Positions 50,452 to 59,964 of a stretch of DNA of 64,000 nt are shown here, piece by piece (position 1 is the stretch's first letter; each line of letters begins with the position of its first letter). The notes under the pieces were generated by a model. The model ran no database searches. It was not told the DNA's origin and worked only from the letters and a program-made list of their open reading frames with translations. Both the position numbers and the translations under genes were made by a program. The stretch lies in assembly GCF_001426865.1 (NCBI RefSeq), contig NZ_LMFO01000001.1, positions 1 through 64,000 of the forward strand. Direction: 5' to 3'. This DNA comes from Paenibacillus sp. Root52. GTDB lineage: Bacteria > Bacillota > Bacilli > Paenibacillales > Paenibacillaceae.

Positions 50452-51387
50452 ATGAATTCCAATCCACTCCCCAATGAACCAGAAGTGTCTTCTCTGGAAG
50501 TTGGTGAACTGTATGCACGTTACAAATCTTATGCATTCGCAGTCGCGTATCGTATGCTTGGCAGTGTTGTTGAGGCCGAAGACATTGTGCATGATTGTTT
50601 CACTGGCCTTCAAAGTCAACCTTCCACGGTAATTCATAATCCGAAGTCGTATATAGCCAAACTCGTGGTGAACCGGAGCTTAAATGTATTGAATTCTGCT
50701 CGCAATCAACGCGAAAGTTATATTGGAGAATGGTTACCCGAGCCACTTTCGGATCTGGGAACTGGCTTAGAAATGGCAGTGGAGCAGAAAGAGATGATCT
50801 CATACGCATACCTCGTCATGTTAGAGTGTCTTTCGCCAATAGAGCGTGCGGTTTTTGTACTTCGTGAGGCATTCCAGTACGACTATCAGACCATTGCAGA
50901 TTGGCTTGGTAAAAGTGAAAGCAACTGCCGTCAGATTTTCAGCCGTGCGAAGCGAAATTTACCACAGGATCTATCCTCTGTGACAAGAGTACAGACGACG
51001 AACAAGGCTCAAGAGCAGATGCTTGCACGTTTTACTACCGCTTTTCTCAATTATGATGTTCATGCAATGATGGAAATGCTTGCTGAAGAGCCTGTGTTTA
51101 CTGCGGATGGCGGTGGACGTGTGCATACAGTCATGAGATCGATGAAGGTTTACAAAGGTGTACTGGCACTGCTCACTTCGCGCAGAGTGCTGACTCGTTT
51201 ACGTTCACGACAATGGGTTCCCACACAAATAAATGGAGAGCTACAGTTAGCTTTACTGGACGATGGACAAATAACAGAAGTGCTGTGTCTGGAGCTTGAC
51301 TCGAATGGAGAACGGATTAGGGGAGTGTACCTGATGGTGAATCCGGACAAGCTGAGGTCGATTGTTGTGAAGGCGCATGAAATATAG
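50452..51387 (+). CDS. ECF41 group RNA polymerase sigma factor (SigJ-like)
   Basis: A 311-residue sigma factor. Region 2 (YKSYAFAVAYRMLGSVVEAEDIVHD) and region 4 (LSPIERAVFVLREAFQYDYQTIADWLGKSESNCRQ) are followed by a fused SnoaL-like domain (about 190-311) that regulates activity in place of an anti-sigma factor. Two ECF41 hallmarks are visible: DGGGR in the linker (near residue 222) and NPDKL near the C-terminus. It is cotranscribed with the carboxymuconolactone decarboxylase gene. The signal is unknown. Confidence 0.95.
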   Translation: MNSNPLPNEPEVSSLEVGELYARYKSYAFAVAYRMLGSVVEAEDIVHDCFTGLQSQPSTVIHNPKSYIAKLVVNRSLNVLNSARNQRESYIGEWLPEPLSDLGTGLEMAVEQKEMISYAYLVMLECLSPIERAVFVLREAFQYDYQTIADWLGKSESNCRQIFSRAKRNLPQDLSSVTRVQTTNKAQEQMLARFTTAFLNYDVHAMMEMLAEEPVFTADGGGRVHTVMRSMKVYKGVLALLTSRRVLTRLRSRQWVPTQINGELQLALLDDGQITEVLCLELDSNGERIRGVYLMVNPDKLRSIVVKAHEI

Positions 51388-51431
51388 CATGGTAGCATAT
51401 TGCCTTGGAAAGTTTGTGTGTAAATTTGAAG

Positions 51432-51484
51432 AAAGCGGCAACTCACCCATTTTAATTGGAGTGGAGTCTATGCCGCTTTTTTTT
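51432..51484 (+). terminator. Terminator of the ECF41 operon
   Basis: A stem of AAAGCGGCA and TGCCGCTTT with inner ACTC/GAGT pairing is followed by eight T residues. Confidence 0.88.
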
Positions 51485-51502
51485 ACATCAAACCATGTGT
51501 AG

Positions 51503-52465
51503 TTACTCTGGAGAATATCGATCCAGGATGGATTCTATCGTAGCTTGGATGTCAGGCGTAAGCCTGTCATTATGTTGTTCCAGAAGAAACAGCACCTGTT
51601 CTAAACTATCGAGTATTTCGCTTTTTGTGTTAGGTTCCCTTTTCGCTAATGCTTTCTCATATGCCTGTTTCACTTCAGGGATCAATGTGCGGATCTCATC
51701 CTCGGTGAACCAGTCGTATGCCGGTGTATTATCACTTCCATAAAATAAAAAATGTACATACAAATATAACAAATTCTCAACCGGTGTCGTGCGGCTGGAT
51801 TGTGGGTATGCATTCAAAAAGGCCTCCATGGCTAATGTGCGCTGGATCAGTTCGCCCCAAGGGATGATGAGGGCAGCATCTGAGGTCGAAGCCTGATTCG
51901 ATTCAGTAGCCATGATATTAATATATGCAGCGATGTCGGAAGTTACGTAAGGTTGAAGTTTTTTGTAAGCTTCATAATTAATAATCGGATAATAAATGCC
52001 TTCACTAGTCTCGAGTTTGTAACCGAGATCAGAAGCTTCCTGTAATAACTTACGGGTCGCTGGGTCTTTGATCTCTTTGAGCAAGCTGCTGTAAGTTAGT
52101 TTCTTATCATATCCTATATTTTCATGCGCTTCTGAGATAGCCGTTTGCACAGGCACAGTGTATATTTTCTCATCGATTTCCGCCAATTTAATAGTCTGAA
52201 CCGATTCCAGTTGCATCGTCATCAAGGTAGCCTGCCTTGTATTAACCTCATGTACATGATTAAGCAGATATTTACGTGCCTGAATTAGACTGGCTGATGA
52301 CTTCACAGCATTTTTCCAATATTTCTGGAACTGATGGTATACTGCTTTGGAATCTGGGACGGGTGCTGCCCATGCGGCTTGTGGAGTAGACAGTACTGCA
52401 CCCACAGTGGTACATCCTAAAGTTAGCGCAAGAATACCCAGTTTAATTGAAGCGTTTAATTTCAC
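51503..52465 (-). CDS. Secreted protein of unknown function
   Basis: A 320-residue exported protein. A GTG start, with GGGAGG 7 nt upstream, gives the signal peptide MKLNASIKLGILALTLG...AAWA with a clear AxA cleavage site. A longer frame would bury this signal 60 residues inside. The mature part is helical, with no catalytic motif recognised (SSLIQARKYLLNHVHEVNTRQ; AIIPWGELIQRTLAMEAFL-like middle). It is monocistronic. The function is unknown. Confidence 0.75.
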   Translation of the reverse strand: MKLNASIKLGILALTLGCTTVGAVLSTPQAAWAAPVPDSKAVYHQFQKYWKNAVKSSASLIQARKYLLNHVHEVNTRQATLMTMQLESVQTIKLAEIDEKIYTVPVQTAISEAHENIGYDKKLTYSSLLKEIKDPATRKLLQEASDLGYKLETSEGIYYPIINYEAYKKLQPYVTSDIAAYINIMATESNQASTSDAALIIPWGELIQRTLAMEAFLNAYPQSSRTTPVENLLYLYVHFLFYGSDNTPAYDWFTEDEIRTLIPEVKQAYEKALAKREPNTKSEILDSLEQVLFLLEQHNDRLTPDIQATIESILDRYSPE

Positions 52466-52644
52466 TCTAATACCTCCCATGATGAAAATTGTGTGAATGA
52501 ATAACGAGATTTTTGTGTATGGAAACCTTAGGGGGGAGCAAATCTTCAAGCAGTGCTTATGGTTTTCTTTGATTAAACCAGTTTTTGGTAAACCAATCAA
52601 GTGCGTACTCTTTATACCTACGATCTCGTTTCTGAAAAGAGACA
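52466..52644. other. Intergenic region between the secreted-protein and coat genes
   Basis: It contains no coding signal. Only the downstream hairpin at 52645-52691 stands out. Confidence 0.35.
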
Positions 52645-52691
52645 AAAGAGCAGCCCTCGGACAACCTTAGAGGTTGTGTGGACTGCTCTTT
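52645..52691 (-). terminator. Terminator of the CotF-like gene
   Basis: A stem of AAAGAGCAG/CTGCTCTTT with inner CAACC/GGTTG has a T-rich minus-strand tail. Only the leftward coat gene reads into it. Confidence 0.78.
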
Positions 52692-52744
52692 CGTTATTTG
52701 TACTATTATCTTTTGATTATTTATTTATTTAATTATTTATCTAT

Positions 52745-53386
52745 TTATTGGAGTGGTGCGTTGTTACTACGAGGCATTTGTGGAGCCCCAGTTGCAGGTA
52801 CATAAGCTTGAAGCATCTGCTGTGTATCGTTTGCGTTAAGTTGTGGCACTTGATAGTAACCACGTTGGTTCTGATACATAAAAATCTCATAAGCCATTTC
52901 AACAAATTGCTGTACCTGTGATGCAACTACACGTCGTACCGTTGGGTTAGTAATTTCAGAGGAAGACATCGCCAGCAATGAAGCGTGAGATTTAATAAGA
53001 CCTAACATGTGACTGCTAATTCCAGCATCTTTCACATCGGCTAGGGACTGGTTGGGTTTCTTAGGTGCAGATGGCTTAAGTCCATACACAGGCGGAGTCA
53101 TATTAGGAATCATATAGGTTGCGGTCTCTTGGGAAGGTTTCTGTCCTGTAGCGAAGCATTCTGCGGTCAAGTTGTACTGTGACAACATAAAGTTGTATTG
53201 GCGATCCAATATATCGAGCAATTCGGTATCCAATACAAATGTTCTGAAGATCATGTATTGATCTAGAACGTTAATCGCACAGGTTAACACTTCATGCACA
53301 TCAAACAATTCATGTCCGCCATGGTTTAATGCAGGGATAAACCCTGGGTTAGCATGATTTGTAGGATTGATTTGATTTTGATTCAT
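52745..53386 (-). CDS. Spore coat protein, CotF family
   Basis: A 213-residue protein with the coat-F four-helix domain (ferritin-like): LTCAINVLDQYMIFRTFVLDTELLDIL, and SSHMLGLIKSHASLLAMSSSEITNPTVRRVVASQV near residues 125-170. The Asn/Gln/Pro-rich ends are typical of coat proteins. AAAGGAG lies 12 nt upstream of the ATG. It supports a spore-forming host. Sigma-E/K promoters were not convincingly identified. Confidence 0.83.
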   Translation of the reverse strand: MNQNQINPTNHANPGFIPALNHGGHELFDVHEVLTCAINVLDQYMIFRTFVLDTELLDILDRQYNFMLSQYNLTAECFATGQKPSQETATYMIPNMTPPVYGLKPSAPKKPNQSLADVKDAGISSHMLGLIKSHASLLAMSSSEITNPTVRRVVASQVQQFVEMAYEIFMYQNQRGYYQVPQLNANDTQQMLQAYVPATGAPQMPRSNNAPLQ

Positions 53387-53524
53387 GTGAATTTAATTCT
53401 CCTTTGGGAAATGGTATGATTCTATTATGTTTATTTCCAGCCAAATTATGTATTGTAGGAGGAATCATAATCATTGTTGGAAGAGTTCTGAAATTTTAGT
53501 TGAATGTCAAGTGGAGGAAGATCA

Positions 53525-54211
53525 TTGAGAGAACTGAACTACATCAAAATATTTATTTATCTAAGTATAGTTACTGTTGTGACGGTAGGTTTGCATTACG
53601 CTACTGCAGCTTGGCTTGATCAGAGATATTTTCGGTTTTTGATCTGGAATCTATTTTTGGGCTGGATTCCGTTTATCTTCTCCTATGTAGCATATGTGTT
53701 CAGCTATGTGAAATGGAAAGGTGCGATCTGGCTTGCCATTGCAAGTGGTCTATTATGGCTGTTATTTTTCCCGAATTCATCTTATATCGTAACAGATCTC
53801 GTTCACCTGACGGCACGAAGCTCGCGATATTATGGTGGTAATGGTCTGAACTTCACGTATTGGTACGACTTGATTGTGGTGCTCATGTTTGTCTGGGTTG
53901 GACTATTGCTTGGATTCCTCTCCATGTATCAGCTACAGGAAGTGATCTATAAGAGAGTTGGGCGGATGGCTTCTTGGATCTTTGTATTGGCAGGGTGTGC
54001 GTTGGGAAGCTATGGTGTACTCCTTGGACGAGTATACAGATTAAACAGTTGGGATGCGTTAACGAACCGTTCCGCACTCATCGCATTGATGCAAGAAAGT
54101 GTAAGCCGTCCATCCCTAGCCTTCTGTATGTTCTTTGGCGTGTTTATTCTGACCATCTATGCAACACTGTATTATCTGATTAACACAAGAACTACACGAC
54201 AGAGTAGTTGA
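53525..54211 (+). CDS. DUF1361 integral membrane protein
   Basis: A 228-residue membrane protein with six or seven helices. The DUF1361 signature WNLFLGWIPF is followed by WLLFFPNSSYIVTDLVHL and NFTYWYDLIVV. A TTG start is chosen because TGGAGG lies 7 nt upstream; the earlier in-frame ATG has no ribosome site. The function of the family is unknown. It is followed after 50 bp by a serine hydrolase gene and may be cotranscribed with it. Confidence 0.85.
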   Translation: MRELNYIKIFIYLSIVTVVTVGLHYATAAWLDQRYFRFLIWNLFLGWIPFIFSYVAYVFSYVKWKGAIWLAIASGLLWLLFFPNSSYIVTDLVHLTARSSRYYGGNGLNFTYWYDLIVVLMFVWVGLLLGFLSMYQLQEVIYKRVGRMASWIFVLAGCALGSYGVLLGRVYRLNSWDALTNRSALIALMQESVSRPSLAFCMFFGVFILTIYATLYYLINTRTTRQSS

Positions 54212-54261
54212 ATGAATGAGATGCAGTTGGAGTGTGAAAAGGATGATTGGAGGATGATGAA

Positions 54262-55287
54262 ATGACTAGTATAACGGATGTAGCACGTAAGGTGGAGGAA
54301 GTCATGGAGAAAAAAGATTTTTCCGGTGTAGTGTTATTACAGCAAAACGGGAAAACACTCTTCTCGAAGGCTCGCGGATATGCCAATCGTAGCGAACAGA
54401 TCTCGAATACAAGTGATACCCGATTCGGAATCGCCTCTGGATGTAAAGTTTTTACCGCGGTAAGTATATGTCAGTTAATTGAGCAGGGGAAATTCTCCTA
54501 CGAGAGTCGACTAGTAGATGTACTTAACATTGAATTTCCTTTGTGGGATAAAGAGATTACAGTTCATCAGTTATTGACCCATACTGCGGGCATCCCTGAT
54601 TACTTCGATGAAGAAGTCATGGAGGATTTCGCGGAGCTATGGCAGGAACGGCCGGTCTATATGATGCAACAATTACGTGACTTTTTGCCAATGTTCCAGA
54701 ACTTAGCGATGAAATCTGCACCGGGCGAACGCTTCCACTATAATAATGCCGGTTATATTGTGCTAGGACTCATTGTTGAACAACAATCCGGACAATCCTT
54801 CACTGAATATGTGGAGTCACATATTTTCAAACCAAGCGGCATGAAGGATTCTGGTTATTTTCGGACGGATCAGTTACCTCCTAACACGGCCATTGGTTAT
54901 GTTGATCAGGAAGAAGGTACGTGGAATACGAACATTTTCTCGATCCCGATCCAAGGTGGGTCTGATGGCGGGGCGTATATTACAGCGCAGGATATGATTC
55001 ATTTCTGGCATGCGTTGTTAGGATACAAGTTATTAACAGAGGAGAGTACTCGGAAACTTCTCATTCCGTATTCGCATCAAGAGGATGAAGAATATTACGG
55101 ACGGGGAATCTGGATTGATCAGAAAGGGGAAGACATCTTCAAGTATCATGTCATGGGATTCGATCCCGGGGTGTCATTCATGTCTTCTGTGTACCCAGTA
55201 CAAGGCATTCAACTCGTTGTATTATCAAATCAAGAGTGGGGGCCATACCCAGTCACGCTGGCTATTGAAGAATCACTATTAGTTTGA
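54262..55287 (+). CDS. Beta-lactamase/PBP-like serine hydrolase
   Basis: A 341-residue class C beta-lactamase-fold protein without a signal peptide. The SxxK motif is SGCK in FGIASGCKVFTA (near residue 58), and the YxN motif is YNNAGY near residue 160. The C-terminal HVMGFDPG corresponds to the KTG-like HxG motif. Such cytosolic members are usually esterases or D-amino-acid peptidases rather than true beta-lactamases. GGAGG precedes the chosen ATG by 8 nt; a TTG 15 nt earlier is the alternative. Confidence 0.88.
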   Translation: MTSITDVARKVEEVMEKKDFSGVVLLQQNGKTLFSKARGYANRSEQISNTSDTRFGIASGCKVFTAVSICQLIEQGKFSYESRLVDVLNIEFPLWDKEITVHQLLTHTAGIPDYFDEEVMEDFAELWQERPVYMMQQLRDFLPMFQNLAMKSAPGERFHYNNAGYIVLGLIVEQQSGQSFTEYVESHIFKPSGMKDSGYFRTDQLPPNTAIGYVDQEEGTWNTNIFSIPIQGGSDGGAYITAQDMIHFWHALLGYKLLTEESTRKLLIPYSHQEDEEYYGRGIWIDQKGEDIFKYHVMGFDPGVSFMSSVYPVQGIQLVVLSNQEWGPYPVTLAIEESLLV

Positions 55288-55350
55288 TGGAGAGCATAAT
55301 AGGAGTAGAAATCATTTCGTTCTAAAACGTATATATATCATACTTAGCAG

Positions 55351-55399
55351 AAGAGCCCTCAACCCAGTAGGTCATTCCTAACGAGATTGAGGGTTCTTT
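55351..55399. terminator. Bidirectional terminator between two serine hydrolase genes
   Basis: A 12-bp stem AAGAGCCCTCAA / TTGAGGGTTCTT with one G-U pair and a 24-nt loop separates convergent genes. Confidence 0.75.
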
Positions 55400-55427
55400 G
55401 TATGGTAAGTAACATTTGAAACAGTCT

Positions 55428-56447
55428 CTATAGATATCGCAACAATTGAGGAGCAATCAACCTTGGAAACACATCCAAAGGAGGCTTCTCTTTTTTGCGT
55501 TTATCGTTGGTCAGCACTACAACCAGTTCAAGCGCTGGCACGATATATACGAATTGACCGCCAAATCCTCGAGCGTAATAGTAGTTCAACGATGGTAATG
55601 CAAGGTCTGAAGGAGCAATTGCTGTCGTTGATTGTATGTCTGTAGGAAGCACATCCTCGATGAACCGAGCAGACTCTGCCGAACAGGTATCTACCCACCA
55701 ATGCCAGGCATAATATCCGTGATTAGGAGGGGAGACCGCGATCGCAGGTGTAGTAGAGCGATTCACTAGATCATGCGTGATCAAGGTTGTCCCATTCCAC
55801 TGACCTTTCTGCAGGAACAATTGACCGAACTTAAGTAAATCCGCAGGAAGCATCTTAAGACCGAAGCCACCGGTGTGCACGCCTTGAGGATCACTCTCCC
55901 ATTCATAGTCAGTAATCTCCAGTGGGTCAAATAAATAACGTTCAGCAAATGTATTAACGCTCATACCGGTTTGCTGCATCAGAATCGCTGATAAGATCTG
56001 GGATACGCCAGAATTATATTCCATGTGTGTACCTGGTGTATGGCTTAAGGTCTGTTCCAATGCAAAATGAACCCAATGATCCGTCCTTGTCATACGTGGA
56101 AACGAATTCTGTCCTCCGAACTCATCCCAGTTGAATCCAGCGGTCATCGTTAATAATTGTTCAAGTGTGATCTGTGGTTTTCTTGCATCTGCATCAGTCT
56201 GAACTTCTGGGAAGAAGAACGAGAGCGGGGTTGATGCGTCCGGAATCTTACCCTGATCCATCGCCATGCAGACGAGTGCGGAGAGCACACTCTTCGTGCA
56301 GGAATTAATTTTGGCTATACGCGTCTTGGCTTCTTCGTTACGATAATGCTGATAGATCAATTCTCCCTGTACACTGACGAGACAGCTTCTCAGGTCTAGT
56401 GCAGGAATGATTGAATGTAACATGTCATGTATAGATGAAAGATTCAT
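55428..56447 (-). CDS. Beta-lactamase/PBP-like serine hydrolase
   Basis: A 339-residue class C-fold hydrolase. The SxxK motif is SCTK near residue 49 (INSCTKSVLSALV), and the YxN-type motif is YNSGVSQIL near residue 144. The C-terminal YYARGFGGQFVYIVP holds the GFGGQ version of the KTG box. No signal peptide is present. It is convergent with, and only distantly similar to, the hydrolase at 54262. It is probably an esterase or peptidase; the substrate is unknown. Confidence 0.88.
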   Translation of the reverse strand: MNLSSIHDMLHSIIPALDLRSCLVSVQGELIYQHYRNEEAKTRIAKINSCTKSVLSALVCMAMDQGKIPDASTPLSFFFPEVQTDADARKPQITLEQLLTMTAGFNWDEFGGQNSFPRMTRTDHWVHFALEQTLSHTPGTHMEYNSGVSQILSAILMQQTGMSVNTFAERYLFDPLEITDYEWESDPQGVHTGGFGLKMLPADLLKFGQLFLQKGQWNGTTLITHDLVNRSTTPAIAVSPPNHGYYAWHWWVDTCSAESARFIEDVLPTDIQSTTAIAPSDLALPSLNYYYARGFGGQFVYIVPALELVVVLTNDKRKKEKPPLDVFPRLIAPQLLRYL

Positions 56448-56789
56448 AGTGTCCTCTCTATCGCTTGGTTTTAGTCATAATCAATGATATCGCATAGGAA
56501 TGTCCATTATCTTAGCATAGGATTGAAGCGAAGCTCAATAAGAAGAGCCTTTTCAACGTATAGCATCACCAGATTAAACTTCAGCTGATCCCCCACGAAT
56601 CAATGCTCCGCCATCCTCAGGCATGATCATCAACCTGGACTGGAGACTGATTTCAATTCTCCTTCTTATTGATACACTGGAAAATAACTACAAATGGAAC
56701 GAGGTGGTTCAGCGAATAAACGTAGAAGTTACATATCATGCTCCGAACGAGTATCTACGTGAAATCAGGCAAAGGAGAAATGAACAATC
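56448..56789. other. Intergenic region between serine hydrolase and ABC permease
   Basis: It holds no recognised gene. A 57-codon open frame (56623-56796, plus strand) lacks a ribosome site and overlaps the permease start. A short opposite-strand frame also ends here. Both may be chance or the remnant of a lost gene. AAAGGAG near 56772 is the ribosome site of the permease gene. Confidence 0.45.
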
Positions 56790-59126
56790 ATGCTAGCACG
56801 GATGCTGCAAAATGAATTTAGGCGAAAAAAAGGAATTACGCTGACTTTATTTATTTTTGTTCTATTGGCGGCCATATTAGTCGCTTCCGGCACCCGAATG
56901 ATCATCGAGTTAACCCATTCAATCGAACATCTATTTACGCAATCCAAAACTCCGCATGTGGTGCAGATGCATTCTGGGGAATTGGATAGGTACAAGGTTA
57001 ATGAGTGGACGCAAGCAAATGAACTCGTGGATCAATATCAGATTGTAGACATGATTAATGTCGATGGTTCCCATGTTTACTTTGGAGCAGAGTCCGAGAA
57101 GGGCAGCATTATGGATATGGATTTTGTTGTTCAAAATAAGGACTTTGATTATTTACTTAATATGAACAATGAAAAGGTTCAGGTGAATAACGGGGAGATT
57201 GCCGTCCCGGTGTATTACCTACAGGAGAAACAGCTACAACTTGGAGACCATGTCGTTATTCAAAACGGTACGTTCAACCGATCCTTCCGAATCGTAGATT
57301 TTGTTCGAGATGCACAGATGAATCCTTCAATAATTCATTCCAAACGGTTTGTGATTAGCACTCATGACTTTCAAATGATTCAACATAATACTGGAGAGAC
57401 GGAGTATCTCATTGAATTTCGACTTCTAGATCCGAGTAAAACGAACGAATTCATTCAGACTTATCAACATGCAGGTCTACCCAATTCAGGGCCACTAGTC
57501 ACCTATAGTTTGTTTCAATTGCTGAATGCACTGACAGACGGGGTTGTTGCAGCAGTAATTATCATGGTCAGTTTAATTCTAATTGTGATCGCAATCTGTT
57601 GTATACGGTTCACGATGCTGGCTACGATTGAAGAAGATTATCGGGAGATCAGTGTTATGAAAGCGATCGGCATATCTGGACGTGATATTCGAACGTTATA
57701 TTTAAGCAAATATGTCGTTATAGCGGGTCTGGCATGTATTGTGGGTTACCTATCCTCGATATTTGTGAATAGGCTGTTCACGTCCAATATCATGCTGTAC
57801 ATGGGAATAGCTCCCACAACATGGCTGAATGAAGCACTTTCCTTATTCGCCGTCGCTGCTATTTTTGCTATTGTCCTAGGATGCTGCATCTTAGTGCTCC
57901 GTCGTTTCAATCAGATCTCTGCAATTGAAGGGCTGCGGTCAGGAAGCCTTGGCGATACGAATATTTCCACAATGAAGCTAAGTTTATCTACTAGCCGGTG
58001 GTCACGTTCTGTTCCCATTTTCCTGGCGTTACAAGATGTGATTCAGCGTAAACGGATGTTCCAACTGATATTGCTGGTGTTTACAGTAAGCACAATCATC
58101 ATTATTGTCCCTGTTAATTTCCTGAATACCTTGCGGGCACCTAGTTTTATTTCATATATGGGTGTCGGCCAGAGTGACATTCGTATTGATCTGCGTTATT
58201 CCGAAGATGTAGAGCAGCGATACACGGAATTACTCGAACATGTGCGGACGGACAACGATGTGCTGCAATATTCACCCCTTGTAACAAGCCAATTCAACGT
58301 ACGTAACAATGAAGGAGGCTATGACCACTTAAGCGTCGAGACAGGAGACTTCAATATTTTTCCCTTGTCTTACCTGAGTGGCTCGGCTCCCAAAACTGAT
58401 AATGAGATTGCGTTATCTGATACCAACAGTCGTGAGATGGACAAAAAGGTAGGCGATCCTCTTGTGCTTATAGTAGAAGGTCGGGAGAAAACAGTGATTG
58501 TCAGCGGAGTATATCAGGATGTCACGAACGGTGGGAAGACCGCAAAAGCACTACTGCCGTATGACAAGGATCGTGTGCTCTGGTATGTGGTTAGTTTGGA
58601 TCTTAAGGATGCAAGTCAGATTAGGGATAAGATTGTTGCGTATGAGCAGGCATTTGCACCGGCAAAGGTCACCGATTTACAGGGGTATTTACATCAAACA
58701 CTTGGTGGCACTATTGATCAGTTGAAACGAGTGACGATAGCTGTACTTATTGTGTCCCTGTTGGTCTCCATTCTCATTACATCGTTATTCCTCAGAATGC
58801 TTGTTGCCAAGGATCACGGAGATATTGCCATCTTACGAAGCTTGGGCTTCGCTCTCTCTAACATAAAACTAAAATATGTCACGATTACACTCATTTTATT
58901 AAGCATCGGCGTACTTGCTGGAACGGTTCTAGCCAATACGGTTGGGCCATGGATCATCAGTGCCATTATGTCCTCATTCGGAGCCTCCCATATTGAGTTT
59001 GTCATCAATCCATGGCAAGCGTACATCCTATGCCCGCTATTGTTGGCGAGTGCCATCACCATAGCTGCTCTGCTCAGTATTCAATCCATCCGAGAAGCTA
59101 GCATTGTCCAAATGATTGTTGAATAA
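56790..59126 (+). CDS. ABC transporter permease, FtsX/MacB family
   Basis: A 778-residue permease with two FtsX modules. A first helix near residue 15 precedes a large extracytoplasmic domain, then three helices (about 255-375) with EEDYREISVMKAIGISGRDIRTLYL. A second set follows (helix near 425, domain, three helices about 645-770) with DHGDIAILRSLGFALSNIK. This architecture suits lantibiotic, lipoprotein or antimicrobial-peptide export or sensing. The ATPase gene follows after 11 bp. AAAGGAG precedes the ATG. Confidence 0.92.
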   Translation: MLARMLQNEFRRKKGITLTLFIFVLLAAILVASGTRMIIELTHSIEHLFTQSKTPHVVQMHSGELDRYKVNEWTQANELVDQYQIVDMINVDGSHVYFGAESEKGSIMDMDFVVQNKDFDYLLNMNNEKVQVNNGEIAVPVYYLQEKQLQLGDHVVIQNGTFNRSFRIVDFVRDAQMNPSIIHSKRFVISTHDFQMIQHNTGETEYLIEFRLLDPSKTNEFIQTYQHAGLPNSGPLVTYSLFQLLNALTDGVVAAVIIMVSLILIVIAICCIRFTMLATIEEDYREISVMKAIGISGRDIRTLYLSKYVVIAGLACIVGYLSSIFVNRLFTSNIMLYMGIAPTTWLNEALSLFAVAAIFAIVLGCCILVLRRFNQISAIEGLRSGSLGDTNISTMKLSLSTSRWSRSVPIFLALQDVIQRKRMFQLILLVFTVSTIIIIVPVNFLNTLRAPSFISYMGVGQSDIRIDLRYSEDVEQRYTELLEHVRTDNDVLQYSPLVTSQFNVRNNEGGYDHLSVETGDFNIFPLSYLSGSAPKTDNEIALSDTNSREMDKKVGDPLVLIVEGREKTVIVSGVYQDVTNGGKTAKALLPYDKDRVLWYVVSLDLKDASQIRDKIVAYEQAFAPAKVTDLQGYLHQTLGGTIDQLKRVTIAVLIVSLLVSILITSLFLRMLVAKDHGDIAILRSLGFALSNIKLKYVTITLILLSIGVLAGTVLANTVGPWIISAIMSSFGASHIEFVINPWQAYILCPLLLASAITIAALLSIQSIREASIVQMIVE

Positions 59127-59137
59127 GGAGAATGAAT

Positions 59138-59902
59138 ATGACAGTGATATTGGAAGCCAGACATGTGAATAAGTCGCATACGGTTCATCAGCACGAGGAA
59201 CACCAGATTCTTAAAGATATTAATCTGCAAGTAAGACAAGGTGAGTTTGTCACCGTTATGGGTCCTTCGGGTTCTGGCAAATCTACATTACTATATAATA
59301 TCAGCGGTATGGATCAGGTTAGTGAAGGAAGTGTTTATTTTGCAGGAGAGAAGATCTCTGCGTTACCTGAGAAAAAATTAGCGAAGCTGCGGTTGAATAA
59401 GATGGGATTCATTTTCCAGCATAGTCATCTGTTGAAAAACTTGAACTTGCTCGACAATGTTGTCTTATCGGCTTATTTAGCTAAGAATAGTAGTAAAGAG
59501 GTTATCCGTGCTAGAGCGCTCAGATTAATGAAACAAATGGGAGTAGATGAGCTGGCTAGTCATAATATTACACAGGCTTCGGGAGGACAATTGCAGCGTA
59601 TCTCGATCTGTCGAGCGTTAATTAACAATCCAGATATTTTGTTTGGCGATGAGCCAACAGGAGCGCTGAACTCAAGGACAACTGCCGAGATCATGGATAT
59701 CCTAGACAATATTAATGCTGCAGGAACAACGATTATGATTGTAACTCATGATGTTAAGGTAGCAGTCAGATCCCAGAGAGTATTATTTATGCTGGATGGT
59801 AAACTCGTAGCTGAGTGTAACATTGGAAAATATAACAAGCAGCAGGACATCAAAGCAAGAGAGTCGGTACTGTCTGAATGGCTCACGGAACAAGGGTTCT
59901 AA
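59138..59902 (+). CDS. ABC transporter ATP-binding protein (MacB/LolD type)
   Basis: A 254-residue ATPase. Walker A is GPSGSGKST near residue 43, the signature is QASGGQLQRISICRAL near residue 145 (ASGGQ rather than LSGGQ), Walker B is ILFGDEPTGALNS, and the H-loop is IVTHD. It powers the FtsX-type permease upstream. The second of two in-frame ATGs is chosen because AAGGAG lies 7 nt upstream of it but only 1 nt from the first. A TetR regulator follows. Confidence 0.94.
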   Translation: MTVILEARHVNKSHTVHQHEEHQILKDINLQVRQGEFVTVMGPSGSGKSTLLYNISGMDQVSEGSVYFAGEKISALPEKKLAKLRLNKMGFIFQHSHLLKNLNLLDNVVLSAYLAKNSSKEVIRARALRLMKQMGVDELASHNITQASGGQLQRISICRALINNPDILFGDEPTGALNSRTTAEIMDILDNINAAGTTIMIVTHDVKVAVRSQRVLFMLDGKLVAECNIGKYNKQQDIKARESVLSEWLTEQGF

Positions 59903-59924
59903 ATGAACATAAACATGACTACAA

Positions 59925-59943
59925 TAGACCGACAGTCGGTCTA
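59925..59943. promoter_or_regulatory. Putative TetR operator
   Basis: A perfect 19-bp palindrome, TAGACCGACAGTCGGTCTA, lies 21 bp upstream of the tetR start codon. It has the 9-1-9 layout common for TetR-family operators. Autoregulation by the adjacent gene product is inferred. Confidence 0.8.
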
Positions 59944-59964
59944 CTGTAATTGGAGGTTGTGCAC

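Noticed and set aside
54262..56447. Beta-lactam resistance genes
   Set aside because: Both proteins have SxxK and YxN-type motifs but no signal peptide, and the class C fold is shared with esterases and peptidases; a resistance call is not supported.
56623..56796. 57-codon open frame before the ABC permease
   Set aside because: No ribosome site, overlap with the permease start and no recognisable motif; this length can arise by chance.
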